Positions 1 through 6,448 of a stretch of 18,576 nucleotides of DNA are shown in pieces. The notes under the pieces were generated by a model, which worked only from the letters and a program-made list of their open reading frames with translations, searched no databases and was not told the origin of the DNA. How positions within the stretch are numbered: position 1 is the first letter of the stretch; every line of letters begins with the position of its first letter. The translations under genes were made by a program, and so were the position numbers. This stretch comes from Verrucomicrobiota bacterium (lineage in GTDB: Bacteria; Verrucomicrobiota; Verrucomicrobiia; Chthoniobacterales; UBA10450): assembly GCA_003219995.1 (NCBI GenBank), contig QHRC01000049.1:1-18576 (forward strand), read 5' to 3'.

Positions 1-474
1 GGCGGCGGCGTGAAAAATTGGGAATGGATCAAGAAAGGCGTGCCGGTGCGGATCGAGCTCGGCCCGCGTGATCTCGAAAAAGATTCGGTGACAGTGAGTC
101 GACGCGATCAGCCGGTGAAAGCGAAAGAGTCTATGGTGATGGAAGAATTCGTGAAGCGCGCCCCCGAAATTCTCATGTCGATCCAAAAAAATCTTTACGA
201 GCGCGCGCAAAAGTTTCGCGACGACAACACGCGCAAGATCGATAATAAGAAAGATTTTTACGATTTTTTTACGCCGAAAAATTCCGCCAAACCGGAAATC
301 CACGGCGGCTTCGCGCTCGCCCATTGGAACGGCTCACGGCAGATCGAAGATCAAATCAAAAACGATCTCAAAGTGACGATCCGTCTGATTCCATTCGGCG
401 ACTCGGAGACAGGTCGCTGCATCTTCACCGGTGAAGAGAGCTTGCGCCGGGTCATTTGGGCAAAGGCGTATTAG
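1..474 (+). CDS. proS: Prolyl-tRNA synthetase, C-terminal part (cut by window start)
   Basis: Class II aminoacyl-tRNA synthetase that charges tRNA-Pro with proline in the cytoplasm. The frame is open from base 1, so only the last 157 residues are present. The segment GVPVRIELGPRDLEKDSV followed by TVSRRD is the junction into the anticodon-binding domain. The ending CIFTGEESLRRVIWAKAY is typical of the C-terminal domain of the archaeal/eukaryotic-like ProS type (about 480-500 residues) rather than the longer bacterial type with an editing insertion. The catalytic core lies outside the window. A GTG at base 10 is internal and is not the start. The glutaredoxin gene follows 44 bp after the stop on the same strand. 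Identification rests on recognising the C-terminal motifs and is firm; the subtype is a little less so. Confidence 0.92.
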   Translation, partial: GGGVKNWEWIKKGVPVRIELGPRDLEKDSVTVSRRDQPVKAKESMVMEEFVKRAPEILMSIQKNLYERAQKFRDDNTRKIDNKKDFYDFFTPKNSAKPEIHGGFALAHWNGSRQIEDQIKNDLKVTIRLIPFGDSETGRCIFTGEESLRRVIWAKAY

Positions 475-518
475 CGAGACAATTGACTGCGCCAGAACGG
501 TTGTTCTATTTTGATTTT

Positions 519-770
519 ATGCCGACCGAGTTGAAGCTTTTTAGCCGGGAATGGTGCTCGTGGTGCATTGATGCCAAGGATTATCTGAGCGAGCGCGGTT
601 ACAAGTTCATCGAGATTGACGTTGGGCAAGATCGACGAGCATATCAGGAAATGAAGGAGCTCTCCGATCAAACATATGTCCCGACTTTCGTCGCGGGCGA
701 CAAGGTTCTGGCGAATTTCGATACCGATCAGCTCGAGAGATTTTTGCGCGAACACCAAATTCATCCGTAA
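519..770 (+). CDS. Glutaredoxin family protein, 83 aa
   Basis: Small dithiol oxidoreductase of the glutaredoxin/NrdH fold, expected in the cytoplasm. The active site is C-S-W-C (Cys13, Cys16) at the start of the first helix, preceded by the beta strand ELKLFSREW. The cis-proline motif TYVPTF and the following GDKVLANFD complete the glutathione or thioredoxin-fold signature. The length of 83 residues is typical. I chose the ATG at 519, because it places the first beta strand at the N-terminus; a longer in-frame reading from 456 would overlap the proS stop and add residues with no family counterpart. The stop overlaps the next start (TAATG), implying translational coupling to the membrane protein. 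The physiological partner is not evident from sequence. Confidence 0.9.
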   Translation: MPTELKLFSREWCSWCIDAKDYLSERGYKFIEIDVGQDRRAYQEMKELSDQTYVPTFVAGDKVLANFDTDQLERFLREHQIHP

Positions 771-1585
771 TGCTTTTCGGACTTTTCCTTACCCTCGGGG
801 TGGCTGTGCTGAGCGTTGCCCTCCGCAGTTATCAAAGCTCCTTTTCCCAAAAAGCCGGCGCACTCGGCATTTTGATCTCGTCCTATCTGGCGATTTATTT
901 CATTACCGGCAGCCACGTCCTCGGGGCGGTCGCGGCCATGAGTTGGCTCTTTCTGCCCTGGCTGGAAATTCTCACCCGCATTCGCACTTTGCGTTTGCCG
1001 AAGGAAAAACGGCTCCGGCCGAAAAACCCGCCTTCCTCGGACATTTTCCCCACGCTCAATGAAATCACGCGCGAGATCGAGAGCGAGGGATTCGTCCACC
1101 TCAACGACGCTGGCTGGGACTGGGAAGATTATCGGCAATTTTTTCGCTTGTTTTACAAGGATGAGGACCGCGCCCAGGCCACTATCTGCTTGAACGAGCA
1201 GCACGATCTCTCATTTTATTATCTGCGAATCTCGTCGCGCGCGAAGGGCGGCACGATTTGGACGACTTGGAATTATCCGCTCTCCTACGGCTTGAAACTC
1301 ACTCCGCAGTTCCGCATCAATCGTCAGCGTCCCGATCAATCGTTCTGGCAGCTTTACCAAAGCCATCGCGAATTTCTTCGCCGCAATCGGGTGGATGTTG
1401 GAACCATCGACATCCTGGATGAGGAGCGCATTCAGACCGAGATGGAAAACGATCTGCGCGATCAAATCGCGCACAACATCGACAAGGGCGTGCTCAAGCA
1501 AACGGCAGCGGGGGAGGTGAAATATTCCTGGCGAGGGATGATTTATCTTTGGTGCCAGTTTCTGCTCGATCTGGTCAGGTTGTAG
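770..1585 (+). CDS. Uncharacterised membrane-anchored protein, 271 aa
   Basis: I do not recognise a family. The N-terminus is strongly hydrophobic: one segment at about residues 1-20 and one or two more at about 28-66 (rich in A, L, I, W), followed by a basic stretch (RIRTLRLPKEKRLRPK) suggesting that the long remainder is cytoplasmic by the positive-inside rule. Residues 90-250 are soluble-looking and aromatic-rich (NDAGWDWEDYRQFF, WTTWNYPLSYGLKL). The last 20 residues (GMIYLWCQFLLDLVRL) are again hydrophobic and could lie along the membrane. The ATG overlaps the glutaredoxin stop, so the two are probably co-translated; this pairing is the only functional hint. The TAG stop lies inside the TGTAG head of a REP-like repeat (1581-1642), so the natural 3' end may have been altered. 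Confidence 0.8.
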   Translation: MLFGLFLTLGVAVLSVALRSYQSSFSQKAGALGILISSYLAIYFITGSHVLGAVAAMSWLFLPWLEILTRIRTLRLPKEKRLRPKNPPSSDIFPTLNEITREIESEGFVHLNDAGWDWEDYRQFFRLFYKDEDRAQATICLNEQHDLSFYYLRISSRAKGGTIWTTWNYPLSYGLKLTPQFRINRQRPDQSFWQLYQSHREFLRRNRVDVGTIDILDEERIQTEMENDLRDQIAHNIDKGVLKQTAAGEVKYSWRGMIYLWCQFLLDLVRL

Positions 1586-1642
1586 CGGCACTCTATGAGC
1601 GCCGGATCGGATTAATTTCGGCGGTCATAGACCGCCTCTACA
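1581..1642. repeat. REP/BIME-like inverted pair E1
   Basis: Two 24-bp units face each other. The left unit is at 1581-1604 on the plus strand, the right unit at 1619-1642 on the minus strand; written in the same orientation they agree at 20 of 24 positions. Each begins TGTAG and continues into a GC-rich imperfect palindrome around TCTATGA. The right unit alone forms a 7-bp stem (GGCGGTC at 1620-1626 with GACCGCC at 1630-1636, loop ATA). The pair sits between the converging membrane-protein gene and frr, and could also act as a bidirectional terminator, although no T run follows. The TAG at 1583-1585 is the stop codon of the upstream gene. Confidence 0.7.
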
Positions 1643-1665
1643 GCGATTATCGACCTTGCGCACGG

Positions 1666-2226
1666 TTACACCTTCATAATCTCAGCTTCCTTGTGCTTGA
1701 GATGATCATCGACTGATTTTACGAAACGATCGGTCAATTTTTGGATTTCATTTTCCAAATCGTGTAATTCGTCTTCGCTCGATCCCCCCGCGGTCTTGAG
1801 TTTCTTGGCCTCATCCAGCGCCGTGCGACGATTGACGCGCACGCGCACACGCGCTTCCTCAGCCATTTTGCCTAACGAGCGCACAAGATCTTTGCGCCGT
1901 TCTTCGGAAAGTTCCGGAATGGGCAGCCGGATAATTTTTCCATCGACATTCGGCGTGATGCCGATCTTCGATTCCTTGAGCGCACGCTCGATGTCCTGCA
2001 CCGTGCCGGCGTCGAACGGCTGGACGACGAGCAAGCGCGGCTCCGGCGTAGTGATCAAGGCGAGCTGTTTCAGCTTCATGGCTGATCCGTATGCTTGAAC
2101 ATCGACGTTCTCGACTAGCGCAGGCGAGGCCTTGCCCGTGCGCACGGCGGCAAATTCGTGCACCATGTAATCGACGCTTTTTTCCATCGACATCTCGGCT
2201 TCCAGAAGAATGTCGTCCCTGCTCAT
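1666..2226 (-). CDS. frr: Ribosome recycling factor
   Basis: Frr splits the post-termination ribosome together with EF-G so that subunits can be reused. The 186-residue product matches the usual length of about 185. Family marks include EFAAVRTGKASPALVENV in helix 1, the domain II segment LVVQPFDAGTVQDIERAL, the segment LPIPELSEERRKDLVRSLGK, and the C-terminal helix ending DHLKHKEAEIMKV. The start is ATG; no other upstream start is needed. It lies 12 bp downstream of pyrH on the same strand, the classic pyrH-frr pair, and is the last gene of the minus-strand cluster, followed by the E1 repeat. No anomaly is seen in the protein. Confidence 0.98.
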   Translation of the reverse strand: MSRDDILLEAEMSMEKSVDYMVHEFAAVRTGKASPALVENVDVQAYGSAMKLKQLALITTPEPRLLVVQPFDAGTVQDIERALKESKIGITPNVDGKIIRLPIPELSEERRKDLVRSLGKMAEEARVRVRVNRRTALDEAKKLKTAGGSSEDELHDLENEIQKLTDRFVKSVDDHLKHKEAEIMKV

Positions 2227-2238
2227 GCGGCTAGATTT

Positions 2239-2979
2239 TCACTTCGGCTCCAACTCATTGCAAACCAGCGTCCCGACTTTGCGGCCGAGCACGGCGTCAC
2301 GGATGTTGCTCGGCTTGTTCATGTCGAACACCAGGATGGGAATTTTGTTATCCATGCAAAGGCTGAAGGCGGTCGAATCCATGATTTGCAGCCGTTTTGC
2401 AAGCGCTTCGGTGAAAGTGATTTGCTCGTAGAGTTGGGCGTTTGGATCGGTGTTCGGGTCGCGATCGTAAACGCCGTCCACTTTCGTCGCTTTCAGGATG
2501 ACATCGGCGCGAATCTCGCTCGCGCGGAGGGCCGCGGTCGTATCCGTCGAAAAGTAGGGATTGCCGGTGCCGGCCGCGAAAATAACCACGCGGCCAAGTT
2601 CGAGATGGCGAACAGCGCGGCCCAGGATAAACGGCTCGGCCACATTTTTCATTTCAATCGCTGTCTGTACCCGTGTCGCCACGCCCATCTCAGCGAGCGT
2701 GCTCCGCAACGCCAACGCGTTGATAACGGTCGCGAGCATGCCCATGTAATCGGCCGTCGTGCGGTCCATGCCGCGATTAGAGGCGGCAAGACCGCGCCAG
2801 ATGTTACCCCCGCCGATGACCACCGACGTTTGCACGCCGAGATCGTGCACTTCTTTAATCCGGACCGCGATTTCGCGAACAACGGACGGGGAAATATTTT
2901 CTCGCGCGCCGCGCTCTTGCAGCGCTTCGCCGCTCAACTTAAGCACAATGCGTTTATAAGCGGGCGCTTCCTTTTCCAT
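2239..2979 (-). CDS. pyrH: UMP kinase
   Basis: Phosphorylates UMP to UDP using ATP, the bacterial hexameric UMP kinase of the amino-acid kinase superfamily, cytoplasmic. Visible marks are [12 protein letters not shown] (nucleotide binding, about residues 9-20), the segment [31 protein letters not shown], the segment [12 protein letters not shown], and [15 protein letters not shown] near the C-terminus. With the ATG at 2979 the product has 246 residues, close to the usual 235-245. An in-frame TTG three codons upstream (2988) is possible, but ATG is favoured; neither has a clear Shine-Dalgarno sequence. In many bacteria tsf precedes pyrH; here the upstream gene is fmt, separated by about 130 bp holding the E2 repeat. 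Confidence 0.97.
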   Translation of the reverse strand: MEKEAPAYKRIVLKLSGEALQERGARENISPSVVREIAVRIKEVHDLGVQTSVVIGGGNIWRGLAASNRGMDRTTADYMGMLATVINALALRSTLAEMGVATRVQTAIEMKNVAEPFILGRAVRHLELGRVVIFAAGTGNPYFSTDTTAALRASEIRADVILKATKVDGVYDRDPNTDPNAQLYEQITFTEALAKRLQIMDSTAFSLCMDNKIPILVFDMNKPSNIRDAVLGRKVGTLVCNELEPK

Positions 2980-3069
2980 GATCGACAATGATCAAACAGA
3001 ACGCCGCGCGCTTTTGAAAGCAAAATGAAATGAAATGGTAGGCCGCGACGGGCTGGCCTGGGCAAAAGT

Positions 3070-3117
3070 TGTAGGGAAGCCGTTCGTTTCCCATGGGACA
3101 ACAACGTCGCCCCTACA
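3070..3117. repeat. REP/BIME-like inverted pair E2
   Basis: A 48-bp imperfect palindrome centred on CCCATGGG (3090-3097). Each 24-bp arm starts TGTAG at its outer end and the arms match at 18 of 24 positions. The right arm, read on the minus strand, supplies the TAG stop of fmt (bases 3113-3115). A further GTAG-headed hairpin with stem AGGCC/GGCCT lies just outside at 3038-3059 and may be a third, more degraded unit. The element occupies the gap between fmt and pyrH, which are both on the minus strand, so any transcript running through would carry a long hairpin there. Confidence 0.7.
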
Positions 3118-4051
3118 GGTGTGCGATTTGAAAATCGCGTGGAAACCCGCGCAGAAATTCTTCCGCACTCATGCGCCGCTTTCCTTCAATCTGCACTTCG
3201 CGCAACTGCAATGCCCCTTTGCCGGCTGCGATGACGAAGTCATTTCTGTCGGCCACCAGAATTTCTCCAGGTGCGCCGCTACGATCGATAATCGCGGCCG
3301 AAAATATCTTCAAATTGCGCAGTTCATCTACCTTGGCGGTGATTTTTGTGAACGCACCCGGCCACGGATCAAAGGCGCGGATTTTCCGCACAATCGCTTC
3401 GGCCGGTTCCGACCAATCGATTCTACCATCTTCGCGAGTCAATTTGGGCGCGTAAGTGGCGAGCGCGGTGTCTTGCGGCGCGCGCGGCACATTTTCGCTG
3501 GAGAGCGCTCGCAACGATTCGAGCAATACGGCGGGTGCAACTTGACCCAGCCGATCGTGCAGAGAGCCGCCGGTCTCGTTGGGCTCGATCTCGATCGTTC
3601 GCTGCAACAAGATATCACCGGTATCGAGTCCCTCATCCATGTAGATGATCGTGATTCCGGTCTCGCGATCGCCCGCCGCAATTGCGGCCTGGATCGGTGC
3701 CGCGCCGCGCCAGCGCGGGAGCAGCGATGCGTGCAAATTCAAACAAACGATTTTTGGAATTTCGAGAATGCCGCGCGGCAAAATTTGTCCGTAAGCCATG
3801 ACGACAACCACATCCGGTTGCAACGCGCGAATTCGCTCAATCGCTTGTCGATCTTTGATGCGCGCCGGTTGCAAGATCGATATCTTCATTTGAGCGGCCG
3901 CTTGTTTGATTGGCGACGCATCGATGCGTCGATCCCGCCCAACCGGTTTGTCCGGCTGCGTGACGACGGCAACGATTTCGTGTTCCGATTTTTGCAGCGC
4001 TTGCAACGCCGGCACGCCGATTTTGCCCGTGCCGATAAAAATGATGCGCAT
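3113..4051 (-). CDS. fmt: Methionyl-tRNA formyltransferase
   Basis: Transfers a formyl group from 10-formyltetrahydrofolate to initiator Met-tRNA, making fMet-tRNA for translation initiation. The 312-residue length is normal (about 310-315). The Rossmann-like N-terminus reads MRIIFIGTGKIGVPALQ. The active-site motif CLNLHASLLPRWRGAAPI supplies Asn105 and His107, and MDEGLDTGDIL supplies Asp143, the three catalytic residues of the family. The C-terminal OB-fold domain (about 205-312) is present. The gene begins 6 bp after the zinc-ribbon gene stop, so it is probably in the same operon. The final codons CTG-TAG are part of the TGTAG head of repeat E2. Confidence 0.97.
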   Translation of the reverse strand: MRIIFIGTGKIGVPALQALQKSEHEIVAVVTQPDKPVGRDRRIDASPIKQAAAQMKISILQPARIKDRQAIERIRALQPDVVVVMAYGQILPRGILEIPKIVCLNLHASLLPRWRGAAPIQAAIAAGDRETGITIIYMDEGLDTGDILLQRTIEIEPNETGGSLHDRLGQVAPAVLLESLRALSSENVPRAPQDTALATYAPKLTREDGRIDWSEPAEAIVRKIRAFDPWPGAFTKITAKVDELRNLKIFSAAIIDRSGAPGEILVADRNDFVIAAGKGALQLREVQIEGKRRMSAEEFLRGFPRDFQIAHL

Positions 4052-4057
4052 GCCGAA

Positions 4058-4306
4058 TTACGGCATCCGTTGATGAGCGCGCGGCGCGCGACGTCGGCTT
4101 TGTCCAGCCATCGCTTGCGTCATCAATTTTTCGCCTGCTGTCACTTCACGCTGGCCGACCGAAGACGCGCAGCTGGTGCAGAGGTAATCGAAGATCTCTT
4201 TGCCCGGCAGAACTAAGAGCAGCCGCTCGCGCACCGGCATCGCGGCTTTGCACTTTTCGCAGTAGAGAGTTGAGGCGGTGAAATTTTCAAACTGCGGCTG
4301 AGTCAT
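4058..4306 (-). CDS. Small double-CxxC zinc-ribbon-like protein, 82 aa
   Basis: Not a family I can name. Two cysteine pairs, C-E-K-C and C-T-S-C, about 28 residues apart (LYCEKCKAAM, then FDYLCTSCASSVG), make a zinc ribbon likely. The tail is basic (QSRRRAPRAHQR). There is no signal peptide, so the protein should be cytoplasmic. Three in-frame ATGs (4324, 4315, 4306) are available; I prefer 4306 because it gives the smallest overlap with adk (20 bp), but this is not decided by a ribosome binding site. It sits between adk and fmt with close spacing on both sides, so it is probably co-expressed with translation genes. Binding to nucleic acid or the ribosome is conceivable but is only inference. 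Confidence 0.7.
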   Translation of the reverse strand: MTQPQFENFTASTLYCEKCKAAMPVRERLLLVLPGKEIFDYLCTSCASSVGQREVTAGEKLMTQAMAGQSRRRAPRAHQRMP

Positions 4307-4895
4307 GATGGCCATCCATGCCATTCACGCTGGCGAGGATATCGAACAAGACTTTTGACGGCGTTTGCATGGCGTCAATCACCGTGACGGAATCCTTCGG
4401 ATAATAAACCAGAACCGGCTTCGATTCCGATTCGTAAATATCGAGGCGCCGCTGAATGACCTGCTCGTTGGCGTCATCGAGGCGGTTGTCTTTCAAAGCG
4501 CGCTTCTTCAAGCGGCCGAATAAGGTCTCGCGATTCGGGCAGGAAAGATGGAAGACTTTCTCTACGTCGATCATCTCCTGCATGATCTTGGCCTGGCCCA
4601 GGTTTCGCGGGATGCCGTCAAGGACGAGGATGTCGATGTCCGGTTTGAATTTATGTGCGTCCACTGCGGCATGGATCGCCTCTTTCCAAAGTTCGACCGT
4701 GATGTCGTCTGGGACGAGCTGGCCTTTGCTCGAATATTCGAGGAACGCTTTGCCAACTTTCGTGCGCGTATCAATGGAGCGGAACACATCGCCACACGGG
4801 CAATGAAAAAAACGCGGGATGGTGCCGAGGGTTTTGCCTTGTGTGCCTTTGCCGCTGCCGGGCGCGCCGAAGAGGATGAACGTCCTGTATTTCAT
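4287..4895 (-). CDS. adk: Adenylate kinase (short type)
   Basis: Catalyses ATP + AMP to 2 ADP in the cytoplasm. The start at 4895 gives 202 residues beginning MKYRTFILFGAPGSGKGTQ, with the P-loop at residues 10-18. A further marker is LVLDGIPRNLGQAK (family DGFPR, here DGIPR). The LID region is short: LFGRLKKRALKDNRLDD passes directly into VIQRRLDIYE, without the roughly 30-residue, often zinc-binding, insert of long-type enzymes. The reading frame stays open upstream to 5114, but that part overlaps rpmA and is not coding. The C-terminal tail (GMDGHHDSAAV) overlaps the start of the next gene by about 20 bp. A general nucleoside monophosphate kinase of the same family is the only alternative. 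Confidence 0.93.
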   Translation of the reverse strand: MKYRTFILFGAPGSGKGTQGKTLGTIPRFFHCPCGDVFRSIDTRTKVGKAFLEYSSKGQLVPDDITVELWKEAIHAAVDAHKFKPDIDILVLDGIPRNLGQAKIMQEMIDVEKVFHLSCPNRETLFGRLKKRALKDNRLDDANEQVIQRRLDIYESESKPVLVYYPKDSVTVIDAMQTPSKVLFDILASVNGMDGHHDSAAV

Positions 4896-4932
4896 GAGGG
4901 AAGCTGGTTTATACCGTAAAGGGTGCCCATCC

Positions 4933-5190
4933 TTACTTTTGAGCAACCACCGGGTCGACATTGACCCGTCGACCCGCGCGGTCGAAGCGCACGTTGCCAT
5001 CGACCAAGGCAAAAATCGTGTAATCGCGTCCGAGACCGACGTTTCGGCCCGGTAAAAATTTCGTCCCGCGCTGCCGCACAATGATGTTACCGGCCACGAC
5101 CAATTCGCTACCAAATTTTTTCACGCCTAGCCGTTTACTGACGCTGTCGCGGCCGTTCTTGACGCTGCCTTGTCCTTTTTTATGAGCCAT
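4933..5190 (-). CDS. rpmA: 50S ribosomal protein bL27
   Basis: Component of the large ribosomal subunit near the peptidyl transferase centre. The 85-residue product has the usual N-terminus [16 protein letters not shown], followed by KRLGVKKFG and the conserved [27 protein letters not shown]. The N-terminus begins directly at the mature MAHKK form, without the cleavable extension seen in Firmicutes. It follows rplU by 10 bp, the standard rplU-rpmA pair, and precedes adk by 37 bp; in many bacteria obg follows instead. Confidence 0.98.
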   Translation of the reverse strand: MAHKKGQGSVKNGRDSVSKRLGVKKFGSELVVAGNIIVRQRGTKFLPGRNVGLGRDYTIFALVDGNVRFDRAGRRVNVDPVVAQK

Positions 5191-5200
5191 AACGAGAAGA

Positions 5201-5551
5201 CTATTCCTCGGATTCTTTTGTGGCCGATTTTTTGGCGCCGACGCTGATGTTTTTGATCTTCACTCGCGTCAATTTGCGGCGATGCCCGACGGTGCGGTGA
5301 TAACCCTTGCGCCGTTTAAACTTGAACGCGATAACTTTCTTGTCTTTGCGCTGCTCGACAACTTCCGCCGTCACCTTTGCGCCGGAAATAAGCGGATCGC
5401 CATGCGTCAGTCTGTTGCCCTCGGCGTACATCAAAACATGGCCGAACGTTGCGGTCTTGCCCGCTTCGACCTCGAGAAGATCGACATCGATCGTTTCGCC
5501 TTCCGCGACACGATACTGTCGTCCACCGGTTTTGATAATTGCGTAAGTCAT
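5201..5551 (-). CDS. rplU: 50S ribosomal protein bL21
   Basis: Large-subunit protein that binds 23S rRNA. The start [18 protein letters not shown] at 5551 matches the family N-terminus; an in-frame upstream extension to 5608 would be unsupported. The core ends with the conserved basic segment [24 protein letters not shown], split here only for description, and a short tail rich in Lys, Ser and Glu ([10 protein letters not shown]) follows. At 116 residues it is slightly longer than the usual 103 because of that tail. It lies 10 bp upstream of rpmA. The 124 bp upstream, to the rsmI stop, hold repeat E3 and should contain any promoter private to rplU-rpmA. Confidence 0.97.
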   Translation of the reverse strand: MTYAIIKTGGRQYRVAEGETIDVDLLEVEAGKTATFGHVLMYAEGNRLTHGDPLISGAKVTAEVVEQRKDKKVIAFKFKRRKGYHRTVGHRRKLTRVKIKNISVGAKKSATKESEE

Positions 5552-5614
5552 AAGCGCGTCCGAGGAGAAAAAGCCGCGCAAAGTTCCACAGATGCGGGGG
5601 TTTGGCAAACAGAA

Positions 5615-5685
5615 AGCGTTGTAGCTGCCGCTGTCCTCAGCGGCAGTTTCGTTCTGCTGCCAGAGATGGAGGCTGCTACAACGCT
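5615..5685. repeat. REP/BIME-like inverted pair E3
   Basis: The outer arms are a perfect 11-bp inverted repeat, AGCGTTGTAGC (5615-5625) and GCTACAACGCT (5675-5685). Inside, the left unit forms a 9-bp hairpin, CTGCCGCTG (5625-5633) with CAGCGGCAG (5638-5646), loop TCCT. The right unit, read on the minus strand, starts TTGTAGCAGCC and is a looser palindrome. As in E1 and E2 both units carry the TGTAG head facing outward. The TAG of the right unit (5676-5678) is the stop codon of rsmI. The element lies between rsmI and rplU, which are in the same direction. Confidence 0.7.
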
Positions 5686-6338
5686 GAAATCACTAACCCG
5701 ATCTCGCCTTTGGGCGGGTGTGCCTCGTAATGGGCAAGAAGGTCGCGAGCAACGCCGCGGCGGAATTCTTCGAATTTTTTCGTGAGCTCGCGTGCAACGC
5801 AGAGTTGCCGATCTGGCATGATGTCGATGCAGGCGTTGAGCGTTTTGGTTAAGCGATAGGGTGATTCGAAAAAGATGGTTGTTTCATCGCGGGCGGCGGC
5901 GGCGCGCAACTCGCGCTCGCGCTGCCCGCTTTTAACGGGAAGAAATCCGCCAAAGGAAAATTTCTCGGCTGAAAATCCAGAACCGACCAGCGCGGTCAGG
6001 ATCGAGGACGGGCCGGGGATAATCGTGAACGGCAGCTCGCCCTTCACGCATTCCCGAATCAAACGTGCGCCTGGGTCGGACAGTCCCGGCATGCCGGCGT
6101 CGGTGATGAGCGCGATATTTTCGCCCGCGGCGAGTCGCTCGACGAGCTGTGCCGTGCGCATCGCTTCGTTGTGCTCATGATAACTAACGAGCGGTTTTTT
6201 GATTCCGAAATGCTTTAGCAACATTCCCGAGTGTCGTGTATCCTCCGCTGCGATAAGATCGACGTCTTTCAAGACGTCGACTGCACGCAAGGTGATATCG
6301 CCAAGATTACCAATGGGGGTGGCGACGACGTAAAGCAT
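5676..6338 (-). CDS. rsmI: 16S rRNA (cytidine-2'-O)-methyltransferase RsmI, short form
   Basis: Methylates the ribose of C1402 in 16S rRNA with S-adenosylmethionine, tuning decoding. The tetrapyrrole-methylase-like fold is clear: LYVVATPIGNLGDITLRA at the N-terminus, AAEDTRHSGMLLKHFGI, the segment LITDAGMPGLSDPGARLI, and the SAM-site segment IIPGPSSILTALVGSG. The product has 220 residues, whereas E. coli RsmI has about 286; the ending KGEIGLVISAL corresponds to the end of the methylase fold, so the small C-terminal helical domain is missing. The stop codon is inside repeat E3, raising the possibility that the repeat truncated the gene. It begins the minus-strand cluster and is divergent from the lipoprotein gene at 6449. 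Confidence 0.94.
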   Translation of the reverse strand: MLYVVATPIGNLGDITLRAVDVLKDVDLIAAEDTRHSGMLLKHFGIKKPLVSYHEHNEAMRTAQLVERLAAGENIALITDAGMPGLSDPGARLIRECVKGELPFTIIPGPSSILTALVGSGFSAEKFSFGGFLPVKSGQRERELRAAAARDETTIFFESPYRLTKTLNACIDIMPDRQLCVARELTKKFEEFRRGVARDLLAHYEAHPPKGEIGLVISAL

Positions 6339-6368
6339 CCTGTATCATCGGTTCAAAATGCCCCTCCC

Positions 6369-6388
6369 GCCATCGATTGCACGATGGC
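6369..6388. promoter_or_regulatory. 7-bp dyad in divergent intergenic region
   Basis: GCCATCG (6369-6375) and CGATGGC (6382-6388) form a perfect inverted repeat around ATTGCA. It lies in the 110-bp gap between the divergent rsmI and lipoprotein genes, where promoters for both should be. A dyad of this size could be an operator or a short hairpin in a leader. I cannot place convincing -35/-10 boxes around it, so the regulatory role is a guess. Confidence 0.3.
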
Positions 6389-6448
6389 TGTCATTTCCAA
6401 TAAAACCAAACCGCTGGTGCAAAACGAATTAATCGTGAGGAAACCTAT

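Noticed and set aside
2158..2991. Plus-strand open frame (277 codons) opposite pyrH and the frr start
   Set aside because: Antisense to two secure genes, with histidine- and arginine-heavy composition and no recognisable motif.
3035..4216. Long plus-strand open frame (393 codons) opposite fmt
   Set aside because: It is the complement of a well-supported fmt gene and the zinc-ribbon gene; the peptide is rich in Arg, Cys and His with no family resemblance, as expected of antisense frames in GC-rich DNA.
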